A stretch of DNA of 64,000 bases from Haloarcula marina (GCF_024218775.1 NZ_CP100404.1:1426001-1490000); one strand, 5' to 3'. Counted from the first letter of the stretch, positions 26,222 through 35,284 are shown. Numbers and translations: made by a program. The notes: generated by a model from the sequence alone, not told the origin.

Positions 26222-27235
26222 GTGTCGACGCCGGAACGGGATATCGAGGCAGTCCTCGACGAGTCGGGACCCGACTACAGCGGGTTCACCTACGAGACGC
26301 CGGGTGGGGGCCACCAGAGCGACGTGTACATGGTGACGATGGACCACCGCGGCGAGGAGTACGAAGTCGTGGTGAAGTTCAAGCCCGCGGGCAACGTCCC
26401 GTTCGACGTCGAACCGAAACTCCACGAGTACGTCGCCAACCGGACCGAAGTGCCCGTTCCTCGCATCCTCGTGTTCAAAGAAGACCCCGGACTGGACGTG
26501 CCGCCGTACTTCGTCACCGAACGGGTCCACGGGCGGAACCTCGCCGAGGCCTTCGCCGGACTCTCGCCGGAGATGCGACAGCGCATCCTCCGGCAGGCCG
26601 GGGCGATGCTCGGCGACATGCACTCGGAAATCGGGTTCGAGGCGTTCGGCCGGTTGGACCTCCACGACGGCCGCCTCATCGTCCGCGACTGGATGGGGAG
26701 TTGGCGGGCGTACTTCGAACAGTTGACGCGCGGACATCTGGACCGACTCGACGCGACGCCCTTCGCCGACGTGGCCGACCGCGCCGAGAACCGCATCGAC
26801 CCGGCGCTGGACCTCGTTCCGGAAGAGGGCGTCCCACGTCTCGTCCACGACGATTTCCGCCCGGCGAATCTCCTGTTCGACCCCGAAGCGGACGACCCGA
26901 TAACCGCCGTGCTGGACTGGCAGGACGTGTTGGCGGCGCTGCCGGAGTACAACCTCGCGCAGACGGAATTCCTCTTCATCGACTCCTCGTTCCGCGACCC
27001 CGATATCCGCGAGCGACTGCGGACGGCCTTTCACGAGGGATACCGCGCGGGCAGACCGATGGACTTCGACGACGGCTACGCCGAGCGCCGACCGCTGTAC
27101 CAACTGTCGACGCTCCTCTGGCGGATGGCCGGGTTCGAGGCCGCCTTCGCCGACGCCTCCGGCCTGGCGCAGGCGCGGGCGGAGGCCCAGTACCGTCAGC
27201 AGTTCGAGCGACTGCTGGATGCGATTCCGGTCTGA
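26222..27235 (+). CDS. Phosphotransferase, aminoglycoside phosphotransferase (APH)-like
   Basis: A 337-aa kinase-fold protein starting with GTG. The catalytic loop LVHDDFRPANLLFD (H-D-D-x-x-P-x-N) and the metal motif VLDWQDV (DFG equivalent) are intact, and an N-terminal VVKFKPAG lysine segment fits the ATP site. Such proteins phosphorylate small molecules (choline, homoserine, sugars, aminoglycosides). The natural substrate in haloarchaea is unknown. Confidence 0.85.
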   Translation: MSTPERDIEAVLDESGPDYSGFTYETPGGGHQSDVYMVTMDHRGEEYEVVVKFKPAGNVPFDVEPKLHEYVANRTEVPVPRILVFKEDPGLDVPPYFVTERVHGRNLAEAFAGLSPEMRQRILRQAGAMLGDMHSEIGFEAFGRLDLHDGRLIVRDWMGSWRAYFEQLTRGHLDRLDATPFADVADRAENRIDPALDLVPEEGVPRLVHDDFRPANLLFDPEADDPITAVLDWQDVLAALPEYNLAQTEFLFIDSSFRDPDIRERLRTAFHEGYRAGRPMDFDDGYAERRPLYQLSTLLWRMAGFEAAFADASGLAQARAEAQYRQQFERLLDAIPV

Positions 27236-27341
27236 GTCTTCCAAACCGCAGTAATCAGTAGTTTAAACACTCGGTGCGCCGATATGAATTCGTAACTGTG
27301 GTCCACACACCCGTACCTCCATCGCCGTCGATTGCCCTCCA

Positions 27342-27355
27342 ACCGAACGTTCGGT
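27342..27355. promoter_or_regulatory. Perfect 14-bp palindrome before the CARDB/ABC operon
   Basis: ACCGAACGTTCGGT is its own reverse complement and ends 13 nt before the ATG at 27369. In a leaderless or short-leader gene this is between the TATA region and the start, where a repressor would block transcription. The binding protein is not known. Confidence 0.5.
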
Positions 27356-27368
27356 CGATATCTGGAGC

Positions 27369-28853
27369 ATGCGCCGCGTAACGCTCCTCGCCGTCGCCGT
27401 GTTCGTCACCGTCACCGCCGTCCCGGTGACCGTCACCGCGGCGGGCGTCAACGCGACGGTGACCGACGTGTCCGTCTCGCCGAGCGGTCCCGCCCCCGGC
27501 GAGACCATCACGTTCACGCCGACGATTCGCAACCTCCAGAGCAGCGACGACCCGCTGGAAATCCGAAGCATCGCGCTCCGCCGCGCTGGCGGCGGTGGCG
27601 TCACCGAGTACACTCGCGTCCGGAACATCGGGACGCTGTCGCCCGGGTCGGACGTGCGCGTCCCGCTGACCCACACGTTCGACTCGCCGGGGTCGCGCGA
27701 CCTGCGCGTCTTCGTCTACGGGTACAACCCGAACACCGACGAGTCGGTTCAGCTCAGATACCCCGTCTCGGTCCGCGTGGCCGAGCGCCACCCCCAACTC
27801 GACATCCAGACCAACGACTCCGTGGCCGGCGTCGCGTCGACGGGGACGGTGACCGTCGCCAACGGCCTCGACGCGCCCGTCTCGAACGTCGAAGTGACCG
27901 TCTCGGGAACCGACGTGACGATGCTCGACGGCCGCACCGTCGTCGCGACGCTCCCGGAAGGCGAGACGGTGACCGCTCCCTTCCGCTTCCGTCCGGAGAG
28001 CGACGGCCCGCACGAACTGGAAGCGACGCTCTCGTACACTATCGCCGGTGACACCGACCGCACCGTGACCCGGCGGACGACGATTCAGACCGAGGCGCTC
28101 CGCGAGGGCGTCGTCCTCGACGCGGCCGGTGTCGGGAGCGGCGACTCCCGCTCGCTCGCCGTCGACGTAATCAACCAGGGCAACGCACCGGTGGAGAACG
28201 TCGTCGTCACCGCCGCCGCGGACAACGCCACCTTCCGCCGCGCAATCGTCGAGGCGGTTCCCGCGGGGTCCGCCCGACAGGTGACGCTCAACGCGACGAT
28301 GACCGAACCACGCGCCGACGTGACCGTCGATGCGACGTACGATGTCGGCACCCGACAGCGGCAGGCCACGACGACGACGGAACTTCGCTCGGTGCCCGGT
28401 AGCATCGACCTGACCGGTCTCTCGGTCACTCGTGACGGTGGCGTCCTCCAGATTACGGGCAGTGCGAGCAATATCGGGATGACCACCGCCGACAGCGTCG
28501 TCGTCCGCGTCGTCCCCACCGAGAACGTCGACCCCGCCGCGCCGAATCGCGACTACTTCGTCGGGACGGTCCCGGCGAGCGACTTCGTCTCCTTCGACCT
28601 GACCGCTCGGACCGAGGGCAACGTCTCGTCGGTCCCGGTCGAGGTGTCCTATCTCGTCGACGGCGACCGCAAGCGTCAGACCTTCGACGTGGGGGTCGCG
28701 ACGGTTGACAACGACGTGGCGACACCGAGCGGTACCGGCGGCGGCCCGGGCGCATTCCTCCCGATACTCGCCGTCGCCGCCGTCGCCGTCGTCGTCGTCG
28801 TCGCGCTCCTCGTCCGTCGGTCTCGACGCGGTGACGACGAACTCGACGTATGA
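27369..28853 (+). CDS. Secreted CARDB-like repeat protein with C-terminal membrane anchor
   Basis: A 494-aa protein. A signal peptide covers residues 1-24. Several immunoglobulin-like beta domains follow, with repeated patterns such as VNATVTDVSVSPSGPAPGE and VINQGNAPVENVVVTA that are typical of CARDB/NEW3 folds. A Thr/Gly-rich linker leads to one membrane helix near residues 463-483 and a short Arg-rich cytoplasmic tail. Its stop overlaps the ATPase start by 4 nt, so it is likely the extracellular part of this ABC system. Confidence 0.8.
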   Translation: MRRVTLLAVAVFVTVTAVPVTVTAAGVNATVTDVSVSPSGPAPGETITFTPTIRNLQSSDDPLEIRSIALRRAGGGGVTEYTRVRNIGTLSPGSDVRVPLTHTFDSPGSRDLRVFVYGYNPNTDESVQLRYPVSVRVAERHPQLDIQTNDSVAGVASTGTVTVANGLDAPVSNVEVTVSGTDVTMLDGRTVVATLPEGETVTAPFRFRPESDGPHELEATLSYTIAGDTDRTVTRRTTIQTEALREGVVLDAAGVGSGDSRSLAVDVINQGNAPVENVVVTAAADNATFRRAIVEAVPAGSARQVTLNATMTEPRADVTVDATYDVGTRQRQATTTTELRSVPGSIDLTGLSVTRDGGVLQITGSASNIGMTTADSVVVRVVPTENVDPAAPNRDYFVGTVPASDFVSFDLTARTEGNVSSVPVEVSYLVDGDRKRQTFDVGVATVDNDVATPSGTGGGPGAFLPILAVAAVAVVVVVALLVRRSRRGDDELDV

Positions 28854-29530
28854 GGGTCCTCGACGCCCAACACTTGGTCAAGCGCTATCGCAGCGGCGAC
28901 GAGACCCTCGTCGCCCTCGACGACGTGGACTTCGCCCTCGACGCGGGCGAGTTCGTCTCCATCATGGGACCGAGCGGAAGCGGGAAGTCGACGCTCCTGA
29001 ACATCCTCGGCCTCCTCGCGACGCCAAGCGAGGGCCGCCTGCTGTTGAACGGCGACGACGTGACCCACCTCGCCGACCGGAAGCGAACGACGCTCAGAAA
29101 GCGCACCATCGGCTTCGTGTTTCAGGACTTCTACCTCCTGCCGACGCTGACCGCCGTCGAGAACGTGGCGGTCCCGCGACTCCTCGAACGGGACCCGAAC
29201 ACGACCGCTCGCGCCCGGGACCTCCTCACCCGGATGGGTCTCGGTGACCGCCTCGACCACCGCCCTGACCAACTCTCCGGCGGCCAGCAACAGCGCGTCG
29301 CCATCGCGAGGTCGCTCGTCAACGACCCGAGCATCGTCCTCGCCGACGAACCGACGGGCAACTTAGACCGCGACACCGGGCGACAGATTCTCGACGAGTT
29401 CCGCCGCATCGCCGACGACGAGGACGTGTCCATCGTCGCCGTCACGCACGACGAACTGGTCGACGAGTACGTCGACCGGACGGTCCACCTCGTCGACGGC
29501 ACCCTCGGACGGGAGGAGAACGATGTTTGA
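28850..29530 (+). CDS. ABC transporter ATP-binding protein, LolD/MacB type
   Basis: A 226-aa ATPase. Walker A is GPSGSGKST, the Q-loop FVFQDFYLLPTLT is characteristic of LolD-like proteins, the signature is LSGGQQQR, and Walker B is IVLADEPTGNLD. This class uses ATP in the cytoplasm to drive mechanical movement of periplasmic domains rather than classical transport. It overlaps the CARDB gene by 4 nt and the permease by 8 nt. Confidence 0.93.
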   Translation: MRVLDAQHLVKRYRSGDETLVALDDVDFALDAGEFVSIMGPSGSGKSTLLNILGLLATPSEGRLLLNGDDVTHLADRKRTTLRKRTIGFVFQDFYLLPTLTAVENVAVPRLLERDPNTTARARDLLTRMGLGDRLDHRPDQLSGGQQQRVAIARSLVNDPSIVLADEPTGNLDRDTGRQILDEFRRIADDEDVSIVAVTHDELVDEYVDRTVHLVDGTLGREENDV

Positions 29531-30668
29531 ACGCCTCTACCGGCGATTCCCGACGGCGCTGATGGCCCGTCGCAACCTCACCAGAACCAAGATGCGCTCG
29601 CTGTTGGCGTCGCTCGGCATCGTTATCGGCGTCGTCGCAATCGCATCGCTGGGGATGTTCGGCGTCGCGCTCCAGTACTCCATCTCCCAGAACCTCGGCG
29701 ACATCGGCAATCAGGTGACCGTCTCGCCGAGCGGCGAGAACGGCGTCACCGAACTCTCAGAGCGAGACGTTCGCGACATCAGGCGCGTCGCCGGGCCGGA
29801 GGTGACCGTCTCGCCGGTCAAACAGGACGTGCAACCGGTCGCGTTCGACCGGCAGACGAACTCGACGACGCTGGTGTACGGGTTGGACCGACCCGCCGAG
29901 GTGTACGAGGCGTCGGACGGCCGCGTCCCGGAACCGTTCCGGACCGGCGCACTCGTCGGCGAATCGCTCGCCGAGGAACACGACCTCCATCCCGGAAGCA
30001 CCATCGCAGTCAACGGGAGTACCGTCAGAGTCCGCGCCGTCCTCGCGTCGGGCGACGGTTTCTCGCAACTCAACCCCGCCAATCGTCTCGTCCTCCCGGC
30101 CTCGTCGTTCGACCAGCGCGGCTACTCGCAGGTGTACCTGACCGCCCCCTCGGGCACGCAGGCCAACGAGACGGCGATGGCGGTTCGGAGCGCGCTCAAC
30201 GACCGCGAGGAGCGCGTCAGCGTCACCGAACTCGGCTCTCTCGTCGACCAGATAAACCAGACGTTTCAGGTCGTCAACACCGTCCTCATCGGCATCGCCT
30301 CCATCTCGCTCCTGGTCGCGGGCATCTCCATCCTCAACGTGATGCTGATGTCGACCGTCGAGCGTCGCGGGGAAATCGGCGTCCTGCGAGCGGTCGGTTA
30401 CCAGAAGCGGGACGTGCTGAAAATCATGCTGATGGAAGCAACCCTCCTCGGCGTCGTCGGCGGCGTCGTCGGCGTCCTCCTCAGTCTCGGTGCCGGACTG
30501 GCGATAAACCACTACACCGTCGGCGACGCGACGGCCGTGTTCCGCGTCGCCAACGCGTGGTACCTGCTGGTCGCGTTCGGATTCGCCGTCGTGACAAGTA
30601 TCGTCAGCGGTCTCTACCCGGCGTGGAAAGCGGCGAGCGAAGAACCCGTCGAAGCCCTGCGCGGTTAG
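29523..30668 (+). CDS. ABC transporter permease, MacB/FtsX type
   Basis: A 381-aa permease with the MacB layout: one N-terminal helix (about residues 22-45, after RRNLTRTKMRSLLASLGI), a large extracytoplasmic domain to about residue 250, then three helices. The FtsX-type segment VERRGEIGVLRAVGYQKRDV is clear. Partners are the LolD-like ATPase and the CARDB protein. Archaea lack an outer membrane, so export or envelope remodelling is more likely than lipoprotein transfer to an outer membrane. Confidence 0.92.
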   Translation: MFERLYRRFPTALMARRNLTRTKMRSLLASLGIVIGVVAIASLGMFGVALQYSISQNLGDIGNQVTVSPSGENGVTELSERDVRDIRRVAGPEVTVSPVKQDVQPVAFDRQTNSTTLVYGLDRPAEVYEASDGRVPEPFRTGALVGESLAEEHDLHPGSTIAVNGSTVRVRAVLASGDGFSQLNPANRLVLPASSFDQRGYSQVYLTAPSGTQANETAMAVRSALNDREERVSVTELGSLVDQINQTFQVVNTVLIGIASISLLVAGISILNVMLMSTVERRGEIGVLRAVGYQKRDVLKIMLMEATLLGVVGGVVGVLLSLGAGLAINHYTVGDATAVFRVANAWYLLVAFGFAVVTSIVSGLYPAWKAASEEPVEALRG

Positions 30669-31216
30669 ATCGGCGTCTCGACGCCGGGTTCGAGCCACGG
30701 TTCCGTGCGGCCGACGGTGACCGTGTCGAACTGCGCCAGCCATTCTTCGTCGCCGCGCTCGAACGCTTCGAGGGCGTCGCCCACCGTGTACGTGTGACTC
30801 TCCTCCGCGTCCGTACACGGGAAGACGGCCTGTAACTGCGTGTCGTCGTAGATGGCCAGCGAGACGACGGGGAAGACGACAACGTCGTCGACCCGGTCCA
30901 GCCCCACGTAACTCCGATTCCGCCGCTCGAAGGCGGGTTCCAGCGAGAACCCGTTGCGCTCGGTCCAGTCTCGGAACTCTTCGTAGGTGGCGAGCGCCCC
31001 CGAGCGCTTGTCCTCGGCCATCGTCCGAATCCGCTGCCACTCCCCGGCGATCATAGAGTCCGTGAACACGCCGTTGGCCTCCAACCGCTTGACGCGGTTC
31101 AGCACCGACTGTTGGGCGTCGAATGTGCCGTACGTGTCTCCCCGAAGATACAGTTCTGCCCGAAGGTGTGTGTCTCCCGTCATGGTGTTCTCGTTCGAAT
31201 CTTCAGCAGATGACAA
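30665..31216 (-). CDS. Haloarchaeal HTH-domain protein
   Basis: A 183-aa acidic protein. The segment QQSVLNRVKRLEANGVFTD resembles a winged-helix recognition unit of a haloarchaea-specific HTH family, and VVFPVVSLAIYDD is a conserved-looking block in the second half. ATG at 31216 agrees with an AT-rich TATA region (TTTATTTAAT on the minus strand, 31250-31259); a second Met 11 codons later is possible. It is convergent with, and overlaps by 4 nt, the MacB-like permease. Confidence 0.65.
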   Translation of the reverse strand: MSSAEDSNENTMTGDTHLRAELYLRGDTYGTFDAQQSVLNRVKRLEANGVFTDSMIAGEWQRIRTMAEDKRSGALATYEEFRDWTERNGFSLEPAFERRNRSYVGLDRVDDVVVFPVVSLAIYDDTQLQAVFPCTDAEESHTYTVGDALEAFERGDEEWLAQFDTVTVGRTEPWLEPGVETPI

Positions 31217-31687
31217 CTAAACTCTTTCCCAGATTTTCATTCATTTAGAATTAAATAAACCCACGTGGGAAAGTCGCCAAGTAACGCTCTAAATACCTCA
31301 AATCGGCGTTTAATCCTGATTTGAGAATTTCTCTACTTGACAATTAAGGATAATTTATCTTCTGCCTTGGTCGATGTGTGTTTCGTCCCATGTCGAATAT
31401 TTTGCGATGCTATCTTCAGGTGGTATTCTTCGGTAGTAGCTGTGTGGCCTTGGTCGCCGAGATAGTCGTCACTACCGTGGTTACGTACCGCGACTGAGAT
31501 GTCGAGATGTCGCACCGGGTAGCCGGTCGGTACGTCGCCGACCACTCGCCGTGAAGCCCGTTCACCGAGGCACGTCTCACGGCTCACTCCGCTCGCCGTT
31601 CGTTCGTCGGAATGCCGAAGGAATACTGCAATTTGCTCGCGGCTACGCTGCTCGCATTTCCGAGGACCGCGCTACGTGCGCCCCTCG
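31217..31687. other. AT-rich intergenic stretch, no convincing gene
   Basis: About 470 bp. 31217-31420 is markedly AT-rich for this genome and includes the promoter of the HTH gene. An 84-codon minus-strand frame (31333-31587) has no recognisable similarity and unlikely composition. 31590-31687 returns to high GC and runs into the 3' end of the methionine synthase gene. No tRNA or intact mobile element was seen. Confidence 0.45.
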
Positions 31688-32761
31688 CTAGTCGTCTGCG
31701 CTGGCTTCCGCACCGCTCGCGACCACGTCGATCTCACCGGCGTCGAGTTCCTGCTCGATTTCGCGGGCCGCCTGCACCATGTTCTCCATCTTGCCGTACG
31801 CAATCTCGCGGGGCAGGAGTTTCACACCGCAGTCCGGCGAGACGGTGAGTCGTTCCGGCGGGACGACCTCCAGCCCTTTCTTGATGTTCTCCTTGATTTC
31901 CTCGACGGACTCGACTTCGGCGGTGTGCGCGTCGAGGACGCCCATCGCGAAGTCCTTCGTGAACTCGTGTTCTTTGAACACGTCGAGTTGGTCGAAGTCG
32001 CCGTTGGCGAGTTCGAGGTCGTACTCGTGAACGGGGTAGTCCAGAATCTCGGGGTAGATGCGCGAGTAGTCGCCGTAACAGACGTGCAGGCCGAGGCGCA
32101 CGTCGTCCGGAACGTCGTCGACGATGCGTTCGAGACACTCGCCGACGATGGCGTGGTCGTCCGGCGTCGTCGCCAGCGCGGGTTCGTCTATCTGGATGTA
32201 GCGCGCGCCAGCCTCGACCAACGCCTCGATTTCCTCGTTGACGAGGTCCGCCAGTTCGTAGGCGAGTTCCTCCTCGCTCTCGTACACTTCGTTGAACGAC
32301 CAGTTCGCCAGCGTGTACGGGCCGGTGATGGGGACTTTGACGGGACGTTCGGCCACCTCGTCGGTGAACTCGAACTCCTCGACCAGCCACTGCTCGCCGT
32401 ATTCGACTTCGTCGGCGACGCTCGGCTTGTCGAAGTAGTTGTGGCCCCACACCTTCACGCGGCCGTTGAACTCGTAGCCGTCGATGCGGTGGGCGAAGTA
32501 CTCGACCATCTCGTTGCGTCGCATCTCGCCGTCGCAGATGACGTCGAGACCGCTGCGCTCGTGTTCGTGGGTGATGAGCCGCGAGGCGTCGTCTTTCGAC
32601 TCTTCCCACTCCTCCTCGCCGAAGTCGGCGTCCTCGTCCTCGAACATCTCGCGGGCGCGGTCGTGCCACTTCGGCTTGGGGTAGGAGCCGACGACGGTCG
32701 TCAGCAGGAAGTGGTCGTTCTCGTGATTCTCGGGTCGGAACTGCTCTCGGGGGCCAGTCAT
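31688..32761 (-). CDS. metE: Cobalamin-independent methionine synthase, catalytic (MetE C-terminal type)
   Basis: A 357-aa core-type MetE that methylates homocysteine. All zinc ligands are identifiable: His226 and Cys228 in LHVCYG and Cys311 in SPDCGVKLLP. The N-terminal TTVVGSYPKPKWH and the homocysteine-site segment IQIDEPAL are typical. Archaeal core MetE proteins lack the N-terminal half of bacterial MetE; here a separate paralogue lies one base upstream. Start taken at 32761. Confidence 0.9.
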   Translation of the reverse strand: MTGPREQFRPENHENDHFLLTTVVGSYPKPKWHDRAREMFEDEDADFGEEEWEESKDDASRLITHEHERSGLDVICDGEMRRNEMVEYFAHRIDGYEFNGRVKVWGHNYFDKPSVADEVEYGEQWLVEEFEFTDEVAERPVKVPITGPYTLANWSFNEVYESEEELAYELADLVNEEIEALVEAGARYIQIDEPALATTPDDHAIVGECLERIVDDVPDDVRLGLHVCYGDYSRIYPEILDYPVHEYDLELANGDFDQLDVFKEHEFTKDFAMGVLDAHTAEVESVEEIKENIKKGLEVVPPERLTVSPDCGVKLLPREIAYGKMENMVQAAREIEQELDAGEIDVVASGAEASADD

Positions 32762-32762
32762 G

Positions 32763-33758
32763 TTATGCTTCCACCTCTTCGAGGTCGGCGGCGTTCGCAA
32801 GCGATTCGAGTTTGTCCGCGAACTTGTTGACCGGGAGATAGAATAGCTCGGTGTTCGCGGTGGCGTAGACGGTGTCGTACACCGTGTTGGTCTGCTGTTC
32901 GAACCAGTCGATACGGTCTCGGATGGTCTCGGGGGACTCGACGAGCGTGTTCTGCCCGTCGACCACGCCGAGGGCCACGTCGTCTTTCGTGCCGTACTCT
33001 TGGACGTTGTAGACGTTGCTGTCGTGGTCCGCGACGAGGTCGAAGCCGATGGCGTCGACGTCGGCGTCCATCAGGTGCGCGTAGGTCTTCTCCTCGATAG
33101 CGCCCCAGTAGGTGTGGGTGACCACGTCGGCGTCGGTGGCGCTGGCGACGGCGTCGATGGCCTCGCTGGCGCGTTCGTCTTCGCCGTCTTCGGGGGCGTT
33201 CTCGACGAGCGACGGTTCCAGCAGGAACAGCGTCTCCACGTCGGGGAACTGGTCGACTTCACCAGCGAGGAACTCCGCGATGGCGTCGAGGAACGCGGCA
33301 TCGTCGCCGTAGTGCTCGTCCGTCGCGAGGTCGGCCAGCGAGTAGGGACCGGGGAGGACCGCTTGGAGGCCCGAATCGACCAGTTCGGCGGCAGCGTCGA
33401 GTTCGGCGGCCACGTCGCCGTCCGGGGTCAGGTCGTCCTGCACCACCGGCTCCCGGTAGAAGTTGTTGTTGTCGTAGTAGCGGACGATACCGCGGGTCTC
33501 GACGCTGTCGTGGACCGCCAGCGGGTGGGCGAGCATGTCGTCCCAGCGGAGTTGGCCCTCGACGACGCGGTCGAGGCCGAGGTCCTGCTGGAGCGAGACG
33601 ACTTCCTCGCGGCCGCGGTCGTAGGCGTCGACGATTGCGCCGTCCTCGTCGCCGCTGATGAGGTCCGTCTTCTGGTGGCCTTTCAGGTCAGACAGTTCGT
33701 CTTTGGCCCAGTCCGGAAGCGGGAACAGCCCCGGAGTCGTGGCAACTACCTGTGTCAT
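32763..33758 (-). CDS. MetE paralogue lacking zinc ligands and cysteine
   Basis: A 331-aa protein that aligns along its length with the downstream MetE (GLFPLPDW for GSYPKPKW, LPGPYSLADL for ITGPYTLANW). The zinc-site HVC is HTY here (His215, Tyr217), the second zinc cysteine is absent, and the whole protein contains no cysteine. It therefore cannot be a normal zinc methyltransferase. It may be a partner subunit corresponding to the degenerate N-terminal half of bacterial MetE, perhaps binding the folate donor. Confidence 0.85.
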   Translation of the reverse strand: MTQVVATTPGLFPLPDWAKDELSDLKGHQKTDLISGDEDGAIVDAYDRGREEVVSLQQDLGLDRVVEGQLRWDDMLAHPLAVHDSVETRGIVRYYDNNNFYREPVVQDDLTPDGDVAAELDAAAELVDSGLQAVLPGPYSLADLATDEHYGDDAAFLDAIAEFLAGEVDQFPDVETLFLLEPSLVENAPEDGEDERASEAIDAVASATDADVVTHTYWGAIEEKTYAHLMDADVDAIGFDLVADHDSNVYNVQEYGTKDDVALGVVDGQNTLVESPETIRDRIDWFEQQTNTVYDTVYATANTELFYLPVNKFADKLESLANAADLEEVEA

Positions 33759-33817
33759 TAGCCCGGGCTACGAAATGACGGGCTTTAATATTTCCTATTC
33801 GAGAAAATGTCTGGCAG

Positions 33818-34423
33818 TTATTCCATCTGTGTAAAGCGCAGGACGACGAGTTCCTCGTATGGATGTTTCTCGCTCGCAATTCGCTCGCCGACCAGGTCGC
33901 GTTCGCGAGCGTACGCGCGAACCGCTTCCGGGTCGGTGAGACTACTGACCAGCAGTAGCGCCTCGCCGCCCGATGCGAGGACCCGCCCGACGCCGTCGAG
34001 GAACGGGTCGACGAGCCGACGGCCGTCTTCGCCGCCTGAGAGGGCGTGTTCCATCCAGTCGTCCCACTCTTTCTCTTCGGGCGTCGGGAGATAGGGGGGG
34101 TTGAACGCGACGAGGTCGAAGACGCCGTCGCGAAACGGAGACAGGAGGTCGCCGCGGACCACGGGGACGCCGTTTTCGCGGGCCTGACGACACGCCTCGG
34201 GGTTCAGGTCGACGCCGAGGGCGTCGGCCCCCGCGTCGGCCATCGCCGCCGCGACGTACCCCGACCCGGTCCCCACGTCGAGCGCTCTGTCGCCCTCGTT
34301 CACTCGCTCGCGGGCCGCGTCCGCCAGCAACGCCGAGTCCTCGGCGGGTTGATACACGGACTCGACGCCACGCGCCTCGGCGAGTTTCGGCCGCCCGCTG
34401 TCCGCGGACTCCTCGTCGCCCAC
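33818..34423 (-). CDS. HemK/Mtq2-type class I methyltransferase
   Basis: A 201-aa protein beginning with GTG. The SAM site LDVGTGSGYVAAAMA and the catalytic NPPY motif (AFNPPYLPTPEE) identify a glutamine N5-methyltransferase-like enzyme, in archaea probably acting on release factor aRF1. It ends the rpl21e-rpoF-DUF655-rsmA-hemK gene order conserved across archaea. It starts 3 nt after the rsmA stop. Confidence 0.88.
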   Translation of the reverse strand: MGDEESADSGRPKLAEARGVESVYQPAEDSALLADAARERVNEGDRALDVGTGSGYVAAAMADAGADALGVDLNPEACRQARENGVPVVRGDLLSPFRDGVFDLVAFNPPYLPTPEEKEWDDWMEHALSGGEDGRRLVDPFLDGVGRVLASGGEALLLVSSLTDPEAVRAYARERDLVGERIASEKHPYEELVVLRFTQME

Positions 34424-34426
34424 GGT

Positions 34427-35284
34427 TCAGGCCTCCGGGTCGCCCACCTCGTGGGCCAGCGTCGCGAGGTCGGCGAACTCCGCCGGCGTGACGTTCCCGG
34501 CGCGAGCGCTCATCAGGTCCTCGTCGGCGGCCGCGACGACGGCGTCGGGGTCTCCGAGTCCGGAGATGTGGGCGGTGTTGCGGACGGCGTTGCGCATCGT
34601 CTTCCGGCGCTGGGTGAACACGGCCTTCAGGAAGTCCATGAAGAAGTCGTCGCTCGGCACGGAGTAGTCGGGGTCTCGCGGCGTCGTCCGAACGAGTGCG
34701 CTGGTCACGCGCGGTTGTGGGTCGAACGCCGTTCGCGGAACCGTCTCGACCACTTCCGCGTCGGCGTAGTGGCCCGCAGTCACGGACAGGCGGCCGTAGT
34801 CGTCGGTTCCGGGGTCGGCGGCCATCCGGTCGGCGAACTCCTGCTGAAACATCAGTACGAGCGGTCGCTTCTCGGGTAAGAGGCGGAACGCGATTTCGGA
34901 AGACGCACCGTAGGGCAGGTTCGAGATGCTCGCGGTGAACTCGGGGAGGTCGACGTCCAAGGCGTCCCCTTCGACGACGGTCAGACGGTCCGCGGCAATC
35001 TCGTCGGCGAACTCCGTGCGGAGGTGGGCCGCGAAGTCCGGGTCGCGTTCGACGACGGTGACGCGGTCCGCGACGGCGAGCAGTCGGTCGGTGAGCGCGC
35101 CCGGGCCGCCGCCGATTTCGAGGACGTGCGACAGGTCCACCCCCGCCTCGGTGGCGTACTCGGGAATCCGGTCGAGCACCCGGTCGTCGACGAGGAAGTG
35201 TTGGTCCTGTCGGGTGTCCGCCCGTTTCCCGGCCCGCCGGACCAGCGCGTCGGGGTCACGACTCCCGGTCGGTGTCTCGGTCAT
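34427..35284 (-). CDS. rsmA: 16S rRNA dimethyladenosine transferase
   Basis: A 285-aa KsgA/Dim1 family enzyme that dimethylates two adjacent adenines near the 3' end of 16S rRNA during small-subunit maturation. The SAM motif LEIGGGPGALTDRLL and the catalytic SNLPYGAS motif are present. The C-terminal helical domain binds rRNA. It sits in the conserved ribosome/RNA polymerase cluster. Confidence 0.95.
   Translation of the reverse strand: MTETPTGSRDPDALVRRAGKRADTRQDQHFLVDDRVLDRIPEYATEAGVDLSHVLEIGGGPGALTDRLLAVADRVTVVERDPDFAAHLRTEFADEIAADRLTVVEGDALDVDLPEFTASISNLPYGASSEIAFRLLPEKRPLVLMFQQEFADRMAADPGTDDYGRLSVTAGHYADAEVVETVPRTAFDPQPRVTSALVRTTPRDPDYSVPSDDFFMDFLKAVFTQRRKTMRNAVRNTAHISGLGDPDAVVAAADEDLMSARAGNVTPAEFADLATLAHEVGDPEA

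Noticed and set aside
31333-31587. Minus-strand 84-codon frame as a transposase remnant
   Set aside because: No DDE or HTH-like motif and no terminal inverted repeats.
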